Source of the DNA: Streptomyces sp. CB02056
GTDB lineage: Bacteria; Actinomycetota; Actinomycetes; Streptomycetales; Streptomycetaceae
NCBI RefSeq assembly: GCF_001905545.1
Contig: NZ_LIPD01000001.1
Coordinates: 124,001 to 188,000, forward strand
Reading direction: 5' to 3'
Length of the DNA: 64,000 nucleotides
Position numbers and translations under genes: made by a program. Shown in pieces: positions 11,294-20,600 of the stretch. The notes beneath the pieces were generated by a model. It had not been told where the DNA came from. It saw nothing but the letters and a program-made list of their open reading frames with translations, and did no database searches. Each line of letters opens with the position of its first letter. The first letter of the stretch is position 1.

Positions 11294-11330
11294 CCGGCGC
11301 GCTCCGGGCCCAGCCCGGAGCGCGCCGGAG
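11294..11330. repeat. Palindromic element, copy A
   Basis: A 17-base-pair perfect inverted repeat, TCCGGCGCGCTCCGGGC (11293-11309) and its complement (11313-11329), closes on CCA. It lies in the 347-base gap between convergent comEC and the CYTH gene, so it may act as a bidirectional terminator, though no U-tract follows on either side. The 37-base core (11294-11330) recurs with 34 identities at 14290-14326 (copy B). A covarying relative lies at 11407-11440 (copy C). Confidence 0.85.
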
Positions 11331-11406
11331 AAATGCCGCAAGCACGGAGGCAACGTGGCCCGCAGAGAGGTTTCGCAGGAGCGTGCAAAGGCCTGGAAGT
11401 GCGGTT

Positions 11407-11440
11407 GCGGCGTGCTCCAGGCAGGCCTGGAGCACGCCGC
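11407..11440. repeat. Palindromic element, copy C (covarying)
   Basis: GCGGCGTGCTCCAGGC (11407-11422) pairs perfectly with GCCTGGAGCACGCCGC (11425-11440) around AG. Relative to copies A and B it has C-to-T and G-to-A changes in one arm and the matching complementary changes in the other. The stem is therefore conserved while the sequence drifts. It shares the lead-in TTGCGGCG with copy B. GAAAAAAG follows on the plus strand, which is not a U-tract for either flanking gene. Confidence 0.8.
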
Positions 11441-11544
11441 GAAAAAAGCCTCACCACGCGGAGGCAAAGAGCAGAACACCGCAACATCCGCACGGCGCCA
11501 AAGGGTCCGGTGCAGGTATATCGGTACGGTCGTGCGCCCGTTCG

Positions 11545-12099
11545 TCAGGCCAGCCCGAGGGTGAGATGGGGGTAGCCGGCGTGGATGCGGTCGCCGAGCT
11601 TGATGTCGAGGCCGGCGATGAAGGATTCGATCTTCTCGGTGGCCTCCTCAACGGTTTCGGCCTCACCCTTGTACTCGAACTCGATGAAGTCTCCGAGGTC
11701 GCCCACACTGTCAAAGGCGACGGCGATGCTGTCGATGAACCACTCTTCGCGAGTCTTGTCGACCGTGGTGAGCTTGGTGAAGTCGAGGGAGTCCAGGATG
11801 TGCTGGACAGCGGTGGCATCGGAGACGGTGCTCTCGAACTCGTCGCAGTGGGTCTTGATCTTCCGCTCCAGCGGGTACCACCGCTTGAAGTTCAGGGAGG
11901 AGATGCCGTCCTCGATACGGATCCGGAGCCACTCGGAGATCACGTCTCCGGAGAGGAAGTCCTTGTGGGGGGCGTTGTAGTAGTGGTCGACCTGGCGGGT
12001 CGGCCGGCCGACCCTGCCGCCCCGGGCAGTGAGCTGGTCCTTCAGCTCCTGGGGGTCGCTGAGGAGCTTGAACTTCTGTTCGACTTCGGTGTACTTCAC
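11545..12099 (-). CDS. CYTH-domain (CyaB-like) protein
   Basis: 184 aa, full length for a stand-alone CYTH protein. The N-terminal signature is YTEVEQKFKL (ExExK, residues 5-9), followed by alternating charged strands typical of the triphosphate tunnel (EWLRIRIEDG, FKRWYPLERK, FIEFEYKG). The family includes class IV adenylate cyclases, thiamine triphosphatases and inorganic triphosphatases; they act on triphosphorylated substrates with Mg2+. Which reaction applies cannot be told from sequence. The start is GTG, seven bases downstream of AGGAGA. Two 60-base rows I counted inside the gene are about 58% G+C, far below the PKS genes, and its codon use is freer. It is convergent with comEC and abuts a transposase remnant, so it probably arrived by transfer. 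Confidence 0.85.
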   Translation of the reverse strand: MKYTEVEQKFKLLSDPQELKDQLTARGGRVGRPTRQVDHYYNAPHKDFLSGDVISEWLRIRIEDGISSLNFKRWYPLERKIKTHCDEFESTVSDATAVQHILDSLDFTKLTTVDKTREEWFIDSIAVAFDSVGDLGDFIEFEYKGEAETVEEATEKIESFIAGLDIKLGDRIHAGYPHLTLGLA

Positions 12100-12153
12100 G
12101 GACTTTTCTCCTGAGTGTCGGTCAGCGAGGCGATGGTCTCGCGGACGAGCGCC

Positions 12154-12315
12154 ATGACGGATTGGACTGCCTTCGACGTCCGTGACGAGGACGTGGCTCG
12201 CCTCTCACCGTTCGTGCGGAACCGCATCAACCTGCTCGGCCGGTGCTCCTTCCGGCTCTCCGACCGGCCCGGCGGGCTGCGGCCACTGCGTGGTCCGGAC
12301 GCCGTTGGGGCGTGA
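12154..12315 (+). pseudogene. C-terminal remnant of a Tn3-family transposase
   Basis: The frame encodes a stretch (from 12178) reading VRDEDVARLSPFVRNRINLL, then GRCSFRLSDRPGGLRPLRGP before a TGA. This closely recalls the extreme C-terminus of actinomycete Tn3-type TnpA (DED-ARLSP, N-LGRYSF, GGLRPLRDPD). Only about 45-50 residues remain and there is no catalytic DDE region. An ATG at 12154 opens the readable part, but it has no ribosome site of note. The terminal inverted repeat expected just downstream is not recognisable. It lies between the CYTH gene and the XRE gene at the island's left shoulder. Confidence 0.72.
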
Positions 12316-12357
12316 TGCCGCAGGCACCGTTGCGGGGCCCGGGCGCTGTGCTCCGGA

Positions 12358-12963
12358 TTACCGGGTGCCGCGGTCGGGGGTTGGGGTGCGCGGTCGTAGG
12401 CGCTCTCCCTGCGGTCCGAACATGATCAGGTATTCGACCGGTCCGCCGGGGCCGGCGTTCGCGACTCCGTGGGCGGTGCGGGTGTCGAACTCGGCTACGT
12501 CCCCGGCGCTCAGGACGAGGTCCTGCTCGCCGAGTGCCAGCCACAGCCGTCCGTACAGGACGCACAGCCATTCGTACCCGTCGTGGGAGACCTGCCGCGG
12601 CCGCGCCGGGGGTGCGTCGACGGCGGGGAGGACGTGCTTGTGGGCGTGCAGGCCCCCGACGTAGCGGGTCAGCGGTAGCACCGCCTTGTCGTTGCCGGAA
12701 CGCCGCGGCGCCGGGGCGCGCGGTCCGGTCGCCGCGGGTGCGGTGCCGGCCAGCTCGTCCAGGGAGACGCCGTACGCCTTCGCGAGTTGCAGCAGCACCT
12801 CCAGGGTCGGCTTGCGCCGGCCGGTCTCGATCCGCGACAGCGTGCTCAGCGAGATGCCGGTCGCGCGGCTGATGCCGGTGAGTGTGGCGCCGTGCCGCTC
12901 GCGCGCGGTCCGCAGCCGGGGGCCCATGGCCGCCAGCGTGTCGGCTGTGCCGTCGTCCGTCAC
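12358..12963 (-). CDS. XRE-family regulator with cupin sensor domain
   Basis: 201 aa. An N-terminal HTH_3 domain (about 13-73: LRTARERHGATLTGISRATG, then SLSTLSRIETGRRKPTLEVL) is followed by a proline-rich linker. A C-terminal cupin_2 barrel follows (about 118-190: LCVLYGRLWLALGEQDLVLS, then AGDVAEFDTRTAHGVANAG). This is the SutR/PuuR-type arrangement in which a small ligand binds the cupin and alters operator binding. The GTG start at 12963 has GGGAG about ten bases upstream. It is transcribed divergently from the epoxide hydrolase at 13108 across a 144-base gap holding the palindrome TTGCCA-CGA-TGGCAA, so it probably represses that neighbour and itself. Its ligand is unknown. Confidence 0.88.
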   Translation of the reverse strand: MTDDGTADTLAAMGPRLRTARERHGATLTGISRATGISLSTLSRIETGRRKPTLEVLLQLAKAYGVSLDELAGTAPAATGPRAPAPRRSGNDKAVLPLTRYVGGLHAHKHVLPAVDAPPARPRQVSHDGYEWLCVLYGRLWLALGEQDLVLSAGDVAEFDTRTAHGVANAGPGGPVEYLIMFGPQGERLRPRTPTPDRGTR

Positions 12964-13016
12964 CGTCGCCCCGCTCCCTGCGGCCGTGCCGCCTTCACCG
13001 CCCTTGTCCTGCCAGT

Positions 13017-13031
13017 TTGCCACGATGGCAA
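13017..13031. promoter_or_regulatory. Candidate operator palindrome
   Basis: TTGCCA (13017-13022), CGA, TGGCAA (13026-13031) form a perfect 6-3-6 palindrome. It is centred in the divergent gap between the XRE-cupin gene (start 12963) and the epoxide hydrolase (start 13108). The size fits a dimeric HTH_3 repressor. Both promoters should overlap this short gap. Confidence 0.6.
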
Positions 13032-13107
13032 GGGTTTTCGCGTCGCGCGGCCGCCGCGCCGCATGATCGGCGGGTACCCGCGGCCGCCCGTGAACCGAGG
13101 AGAAACG

Positions 13108-14097
13108 ATGCACCAGCCCGCGCCGTCCACCGACCTGCGCCACCGCACCATCGAGGCACCCGCCGGGCGCCTGCACCTGGTCGAGCAGGGCACCGGACCA
13201 CTGGTCCTGCTCGTCCACGGCTTCCCCGAGTCCTGGTACTCCTGGCGCCGCCAACTCCCGGCCCTCGCGGCGGCGGGGTACCGGGCCGTGGCGCTCGACG
13301 TACGCGGCTACGGCCGCTCCTCCAAGCCGGCCGCGACGGACGCCTACCGGATGCTCGACCTGGTGGAGGACAACGTCGCCCTGGTGCGCGCCCTGGGCGA
13401 GGAGAGGGCGGTGGTCGTCGGGCACGACTGGGGCTCCAACATCGCGGCGGCCTCCGCCCTGCTCCACCCCGAGGTCTTCCGCGCCGTCGCACTGCTGAGC
13501 GTCCCCTACGCGCCGCCCGGCGGCCCCCGCCCCACCGACGTCTTCGCGCGGATGGGCGGCGACCAGGAGTTCTACGTCTCGTACTTCCAGGAGCCCGGCC
13601 GGGCCGAAGCGGAGATGGAGCCCGACCTCCGGGGCTGGCTCGCGGGCTTCTACGCGGCCATGTCCGCCGACACCATGCCCGCCCGGGGCGAGCCCGACCC
13701 GCACTTCGTGGCCCGCGCCGGCGGCCGGCTGCGCGACCGCTTCCCCGGCGGCAGGCTGCCCGCCTGGCTGACCGAGGACGACCTCGACGTATACGCCGGG
13801 GAGTTCGAGCGCACCGGCATGACCGGGGCCCTCAACCGCTACCGCACCATGGACCGCGACTGGGAGGACCTCGCCCGGTACGCCGGAGCCCCGATCAGGC
13901 AGCCGTCCCTGTTCATCGGCGGTGCCCTGGACGCTTCCACGACCTGGATGGCCGACGCGATCGACGCCTACCCGACCACCCTCCCCGGTCTGGACTCCAC
14001 CCACATCCTGGACGGCTGCGGGCACTGGATCCAGCAGGAGCGCCCCGAGGAGGTCAACCGTCTGCTGACCGCCTGGCTCGCCTCCCTCCAGGACTGA
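13108..14097 (+). CDS. Alpha/beta-hydrolase, epoxide hydrolase type
   Basis: 329 aa, typical for soluble epoxide hydrolases of the alpha/beta-hydrolase fold. The oxyanion motif is VHGFPESWYSWR (HGxP) at about 32-43. The nucleophile motif is VVGHDWGSNIAA, with Asp as nucleophile rather than Ser, around residue 110, which separates epoxide hydrolases and dehalogenases from esterases. The catalytic His lies in DGCGHWIQQERPEEV near residue 308. The helical cap lies between them. It would hydrolyse an epoxide to a diol, or less likely dehalogenate. The start is ATG after GAGGAGAAACG. It is divergent from the XRE-cupin regulator and 556 bases upstream of the PKS. Whether it belongs to the PKS pathway is unproved; no epoxidase is visible in the cluster. 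Confidence 0.88.
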   Translation: MHQPAPSTDLRHRTIEAPAGRLHLVEQGTGPLVLLVHGFPESWYSWRRQLPALAAAGYRAVALDVRGYGRSSKPAATDAYRMLDLVEDNVALVRALGEERAVVVGHDWGSNIAAASALLHPEVFRAVALLSVPYAPPGGPRPTDVFARMGGDQEFYVSYFQEPGRAEAEMEPDLRGWLAGFYAAMSADTMPARGEPDPHFVARAGGRLRDRFPGGRLPAWLTEDDLDVYAGEFERTGMTGALNRYRTMDRDWEDLARYAGAPIRQPSLFIGGALDASTTWMADAIDAYPTTLPGLDSTHILDGCGHWIQQERPEEVNRLLTAWLASLQD

Positions 14098-14653
14098 ACC
14101 GCCGGGTGTGCCGACCGGCCCCCCGGCGCGAGCGGGCCGGTCGCCTCGGCGCCGGCCTGTCGGCCGCGCACCAGTCGCGATCCGGCCTGGATGTTCCTCA
14201 ACCCCTGTGCGGTACTTGGCCGTTGTGGCCTCCTCCGAGGCCGTGACCCGGTCCTGTGCGGTCGTCGGGCCGCCGCCCCCGGCGCTGTTGCGGCGCGCTC
14301 CGGGCCCGACCCGGAGCGCGCCGGAGTGGTGGTCCGCGGGTGTCCGCCCGTGGATGGTCGCGGCCCGGAGGCTTCGGGCGGCCCTCCGGGCGGCTCGCCG
14401 CGAGGTGCCCGGTATGTCGGGTATGTGCGGGCCCCTTCGGGGTTCAGCAACGCACGATCATGAACCCCCGGGACGGGTTCCGGTGGTGTGCGGGCGGGCG
14501 CATCCTCGTGGGGCGGGCATCGGCGTCGAGGTGGCGGCCGGGATCTCCCGCGACCGAACTCGCCGGTTCAAGGGCGGCCCCGGGGCGACGACCCGGTGGT
14601 CCGTCGGGGCCTTCCGGTGGTCGGCCGTCTGATTCTCACTGCGGGGGGCATCG
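14098..14653. other. Non-coding gap upstream of the PKS genes
   Basis: This 556-base gap shows no credible gene. It contains palindrome copy B (14290-14326). A tandem GGTATGT pair lies at 14411 and 14420, and a CCCC-TTC-GGGG hairpin near 14433. The last 100 bases before 14654 should carry the PKS promoter, but I cannot assign -35/-10 boxes with confidence. No pathway-specific activator gene (SARP, LuxR or LAL type) is present beside it. Confidence 0.6.
14290..14326. repeat. Palindromic element, copy B
   Basis: CGGCGCGCTCCGGG (14291-14304) pairs with CCCGGAGCGCGCCG (14310-14323) over a CCCGA loop. The 37 bases match copy A (11294-11330) except for the first base and two loop bases. It lies about 200 bases downstream of the epoxide hydrolase stop and could terminate that gene. 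The two copies bracket the 3-kb block holding the CYTH gene, transposase remnant, regulator and hydrolase. Confidence 0.85.
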
Positions 14654-17600
14654 ATGATGGACAGTGCTGGTTGTCGTGGCGGGCGTGAGCTCCCGGCGCG
14701 TGCGGTCGCGGTGGTCGGGGTCGGCTGCCGCTTCCCGCAGGCGGACGGGCCGGAGGCGTTCTGGCGGCTGCTGCGCGGCGGTGGTGACGCGGTGGTCGGG
14801 CGGCGGGGCGGCCGGGGCCCGGCGCGCGGGGGGTTCCTGGACGGGTTGGACGGGTTCGACCCCGAGTTCTTCGGCATCTCACGGCGTGAGGCCGTGGCGA
14901 TGGACCCGCAGCAGCGGCTGGCCCTCGAACTGGCGTGGGAGGCGCTGGAGGACGCCAGGACCCTGCCGGGCGCCCTGGAGGGCAGTCGGACGGGCGTGTT
15001 CCTGGGGGTGATCGCGGACGACTACGCGACGCTGCTGCACGGGCTGGGCCCCGACGCGGTGACCGGGCACACCCTGACCGGGCTGCAGCGCGGGGTGACC
15101 GCCAACCGGATCTCGTACACGATGGGCCTGCACGGTCCGAGCCTGGTGGTGGACACCGGCCAGTCGTCCTCGCTGGCCGCCGTGCACCTGGCGTGCGCGA
15201 GCCTGCGCAGCGGCGAGTCCGAGCTGGCGCTGGCCGGCGGGGTGAGCCTGGTCCTCGCGCCGGAGAGCACCCGGGCGCTGGAGCGGGCCGGAACGCTGTC
15301 GCCGGACGGGCGCTGCTTCACCTTCGACGCCCGCGCCAACGGCTACGTCCGGGGCGAGGGCGGCGGGGTGGTGGTGCTCAAGCTGCTGGAGGCCGCCGTC
15401 CGGGACGGCGACCGCATCCACGCCGTCATCCGCGGCAGCGCGCTGAACAACGACGGCGCGACGCAGACGCTGCCGACCCCGGGCCGGGCGTCGCAGGAGC
15501 GGGTGCTCCTGGAGGCCTGCGTCGACGCGGGCGTCGAGCCGGGCGAGGTCCAGTACGTCGAGCTGCACGGTTCGGGGACGCGGGCCGGCGACCCGGTCGA
15601 GGCCGCGGCGCTCGGTGCCGCGTTGGGCTCGGTGCGCGGCGAGGACGACCCGCTGCTGGTCGGGTCGGTGAAGACGAACATCGGCCACCTGGAGGGCGCG
15701 GCGGGGATCGCCGGGTTCATCAAGACCGTCCTGTGCCTCGCCGAGCGCGAGCTCGTGCCCAGCCTGAACCACGTCGGGCCCGGCGAGCGGGTTCCGCTCG
15801 ACGAGCTGCGGCTGCGGGTGAACACCGAGGCCGGGGCCTGGCCCTCGCCGCACGGTCAACTGGTCGCCGGAGTGAGCTCGTTCGGGATCGGCGGCACCAA
15901 CTGTCATGTGATCCTGTCGGATTGGCCGGGTGTGGAAGCAGCATCCGAGGAGAAGGAGGAGGCCGGGGCGCTGCCCTGGATCCTGTCCGGGCGGGACGAG
16001 CCCGCACTGCGCGACCAGGCCGAACGGCTGCGCGCCCATGTGGCGGCGCGTCCGGCGCTCGGGGCGGCCTCGGTGGGCCGGTCGCTGGCCGTCACCCGCA
16101 CCGCGTTCGAGCACCGCTGCGTGGTCGTCGCGGACGACCGGGACGGCTTCCTCGCCGAACTCGCGGACCGGGCGGCCGGGCGGCCGTCGGCGGCCGTGGT
16201 GGAGGGCCGGCACGAGGGGCCGCCCGTGCGGCCGGTCTTCGTCTTCCCCGGCCAGGGCTCGCAGTGGACGGGCATGGCGGCGGAGCTGATCGAGACCTCC
16301 CCGTTCTTCGCCGAGCGGATCGGCGAGTGCGCCGAGGCCCTCCGCCCGTACGTGGACTGGTCGTTGGCCGATGTCCTGCGCGGGGCCTCCGGTGCGCCGC
16401 CGCTGGAGGGCGACGAGGTGGTCCAGCCCGCGCTGTGGGCGGTGATGGTGTCGCTGGCCGCGTTGTGGCGCTCGGCCGGGGTGGAGCCGGCCGCCGTGGT
16501 GGGGCACTCGCAGGGCGAGATCGCCGCCGCCACCGCCGTGGGCGCCCTGTCGCTCCGGGACGGTGCGCGGATCGTGGCCCTGCGCAGCCGGGTGCTGAAC
16601 CGGATCGCGGGCGGTGGCGGCCTGTTGTCGGTGGACCTCCCGGCCGAGCGGGTGGAGCGGGACCTCGCGGCGGTCGAGCTCGCGGGAGTCGACCGCGCGG
16701 CGGCCGGCGGCCCCGGACTGTCGGTCGCGGCGGTCAACGGCCCGGCGCACACGGTGGTGGCGGGGCCGGCGGCCGCGCTCGACGCGCTGGCCGCCCACTA
16801 CGGGCCGCGGGTGCGCACCCGGCGGATCCCGATCGACTACGCCTCGCACAGCGCGGCCGTCGAGGAGCTGCGGGACGGCCTGCTCGTCGCGTTCGCCGGG
16901 ATCGCCCCGCGCTCCAGCGGCGTGCCGTGCCACTCGACCGTCACCGCCGGACCGATCGACACCGCCGAGCTGGGCCCCGGGTACTGGTTCCGCAACCTGC
17001 GCGAGCCGGTCCGGTTCGGGCCGGTCGTCGAACGCCTGCTGGACGCGGGCCACTCGACCTTCCTGGAGATCAGCCCGCATCCGGTGCTGGCGATGGGCGT
17101 CCGGCAGGCGATCGACCTGCACGGCGGGGACGGCGCCGCGCTGAGCACGCTCCGGCGCGGCCACGGCGGCCGCCGGCGGTTCCTCACGGCGGCGGCCGAG
17201 GCCTTCGTCCGGGGCGTCCCGGTCGACTGGTCCGCGCTGCTGCCCGCCTCGGCGCCGCTCGCCGACCTGCCGACGTACCCGTTCCAGCGCCGCTCCTACT
17301 GGCCGTCCGGGATGCCGGGGGCCACCGGGAGCGAGCGGGCGGACGAGGGGACGCGGGCGCCGGCTCCGGCCCCGGCGCCGGTTCCGGCCCTGGACGGGCG
17401 GTCGGTCCTGGAGCTGGTCCGGAGCCTGACCGCCGTCGTGCTGGGCACGGGCTCGGCCGCCGACGTCCGGCCCGGGCGGACGTTCCGCGAGATGGGCCTG
17501 GACTCGGCCATGACGCTCGAACTGCGCGACCGGCTGGCGGCCGCGACGGGGCTGAACCTGGAGAGCACCGTCCTGTACGACCACCCGAGCCCGGCCGCCC

Positions 17601-20600
17601 TCGCCGCCGCGATCGGCGCGCTGAGGGCGAACGACGAGGCCGACAACGACAACTCGGCCGAGCCGGAGGCCGGCAACGACGGCAACGACGGCAAGGCCGG
17701 AAACGACGACGAGGCCGACGACCCCGTGGTCATCGTCGGCATGGCCTGCCGCTTCCCCGGCGGGGTGCGCTCGCCCGAGGACCTGTGGGACCTGGTCGAG
17801 GCCGGCACCGACGCCATCGGCGACTTCCCCGACGACCGGGGCTGGGACCTGGCGGCGCTCCACCACCCGGACCCGGACCGGGCCGGCACCTCCTACGTCC
17901 GCCGGGGCGGCTTCGTCCGGGACGTCCCGGACTTCGACGCGGAGTTCTTCGGGATCAGCCCGCGCGAGGCCCTCGCCATGGACCCGCAGCAGCGGCTCCT
18001 GCTGGAGGTCGCCTGGGAGGCGCTGGAGCGGGCCGGGATCGACCCCACCGCGCTGAAGGGCAGCCGGACCGGCGTGTTCGCCGGGGCGATGCACTCCGGC
18101 TACGGGCCGAGCATGGAGACGGCCGGGCCCGGCGTCGCGGGGCACCTGCTGACCGGCACCAGCGTGAGCGTGGTCTCCGGGCGGATCGCGTACGTCCTCG
18201 GCCTGAACGGGCCCGCGCTGACGGTGGACACCGCGTGCTCGGCGTCGCTGGTCGCGCTGCACCAGGCGGTGCGGTCGGTCCGGGCCGGGGAGTGCTCGCT
18301 CGCCCTGGCCGGCGGGGTCACCGTCATGGCGACGCCCGGCATGTTCGTGGAGCTGTCCCGCCAGCGGGTGCTGGCCGCCGACGGCCGCTGCAAGGCGTTC
18401 TCCGCCGGGGCGGACGGCACCGGCTGGGGCGAGGGCGCGGGCATGGTCGTGGTCGAGCGGCTCTCGGACGCCCGCCGCCACGGCCACCCGGTGCTGGCGG
18501 TCGTGGCCGGCAGCGCCGTCAACTCCGACGGCGCCTCCAACGGGCTGTCCGCGCCCAGCGGGGTCGCCCAGCAGCGCGTGATCGAGGACGCGCTTGCCGA
18601 CGCCGGGCTCGCGCCGCGGCAGGTCGACGCCGTGGAGGCGCACGGGACCGGCACCGCCCTGGGCGACCCGATCGAGGCCAACGCTCTGCTGGCCGCGTAC
18701 GGGCAGGGCCGGGAGCGGCCGCTGTGGCTCGGGTCCCTCAAGTCCAACATCGGGCACGCCCAGGCCGCGGCGGGCGTCGGCGGCGTGATCAAGATGGTCC
18801 AGGCGCTCCGGCGGGGCGCGCTGCCCGCCACGCTGCACGCCGACGAGCCGTCCCCGCACGTGGACTGGACGGCCGGCTCGGTGGCCCTGCTCGACCGGGC
18901 CCGGCCCTGGCCGGAGACCGGGGAGCCCCGGCGCGGCGGCGTCTCCTCGTTCGGGATCAGCGGCACCAACGCGCACGTGATCCTGACCGAGCCGCCGGCC
19001 GGGCAGCAGGCCGGGCAGCCGACCGGGCCCGGGGCGGCGGGAGAACCGGCGGCACCGCCCGTGGTGCCGGTCGTGCTGTCGGCCCGCACCCCGGAGGCGC
19101 TGCGGGAGCGGGCCCGCGGGCTGGCCGACGGGCCGCTCGACCCGGTCGCCGCCGCGCCGGCCCTGACCGCCCGGACCTCCTGGGACGAGCGTGCCGTGGT
19201 GGTCGCGGCCGACCGGCCGGAGGCCGAGCGGGCGCTGGCGGCGCTGGCCCGCGCCGAGGAGGCCCCCGGCCTGGTCACCGGCCGGGCCGGCGAGCCCGGC
19301 CGGACCGTCCTGGTCTTCCCCGGCCAGGGCGGCCAGTGGCGCGGGATGGCGGCGCGACTCGCCGCCGAGAGCCCGGTGTTCGCGGCCCGCCTGGCCGAGT
19401 GCGAGCGGGCGCTCGCGCCGTACGTCGACTGGTCGTTGGCCGACGTCCTGGCCGATGGCCGGGCCGAAACCCGGACGGACGCCCCGGCCGAGGCCCGGAC
19501 GGACGCCGCGTCCGACGCCCGGACCGACTCCCGGACCGGCGCGCCGACCGGCGCGTCCCCGCTCGACCGGATCGACGTCGTGCAGCCCGCGCTGTGGGCG
19601 GTGATGGTGTCGCTGGCCGAGCTGTGGCGGGAGGCCGGGGTCGTCCCGGACGCCGTGGTCGGCCACTCCCAGGGCGAGCTCGCCGCCGCCGTGGTGGCCG
19701 GGGCGCTCTCCCTGGAGGACGGCGCCCGCGCCATCGCGCTGCGCAGCCGCCTGGCCGTCGACCTGATGGGCCGGGGGGCGATGGCCGTCGTCCCGCTGCC
19801 CGCCGCGCGGGTGCGGGAGCGCCTCGGCGCGCTGAGCATCGCCGCGGTCAACGGACCGGCCGTCACCGCCGTGGCCGGCGCCCCGGACGCGATCGCCGCC
19901 CTGGTCGACAGGTACCGGGCCGAGGGCGTCAACGCCCGGGTGATCCCGGCGGCCTTCGCCTCGCACTGCCCGGCGGTCGAACCGATCCGGGCGGAGCTCC
20001 TGGCCGGGCTGGCGCCGCTGACGCCGTGCGGCGGCGGGATCGCGCTGATGTCCTCGGTCACCGCCGACTGGCAGGACGGCGTCGGGCTGGACGCGGCCTA
20101 CTGGTACCGGAACCTGCGGCACACCGTGCGCTTCCAGGAGGCCGTCCAGGCGCTCGTCGCCTCCGGCCACACCACCTTCGTCGAGGTCGGCCCGCACCCG
20201 GTGCTGGGCGGCAGCATCGGCCAGATCCTGGAGGAGGCCGGTGTCGACGGGATCGTCACCGGCTCGCTGCGCCGCGACGACGGCGGCCTGCGCCGCTTCC
20301 TCACCTCCGCCGCCGAGGCCCACGTCCGCGGTCTGCCCGTCGCCTGGGAGCGCCTCACCGGTGCGGCGGCCGGCCACGTCGACCTGCCCACCTACCCCTT
20401 CCAGGGCCGCCGCTACTGGCTCACCGGAGCGGCCGGGCCGACCGGCACGGCCGACCTCGGCCAGGCGCCGGCCGAGCACCCCCTGCTCGGCGCGGCCGTC
20501 GAACTCGGCGACGGCGAGACGGTGTTCACAGGACGGCTGTCGGCCCGCAGCCACCCCTGGCTGGCCGACCACGTCCTCGCCGGGACGGTCGTCGTGCCGG

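Noticed and set aside
11254..12114. A 286-codon plus-strand frame over the CYTH gene
   Set aside because: It is antisense to a gene with the ExExK signature and a good ribosome site, and has no family resemblance.
11293..14326. Palindromes A and B as terminal inverted repeats of an intact transposon
   Set aside because: There is no transposase between them other than a 45-residue scar, each copy is itself a palindrome, and no target duplication is visible.
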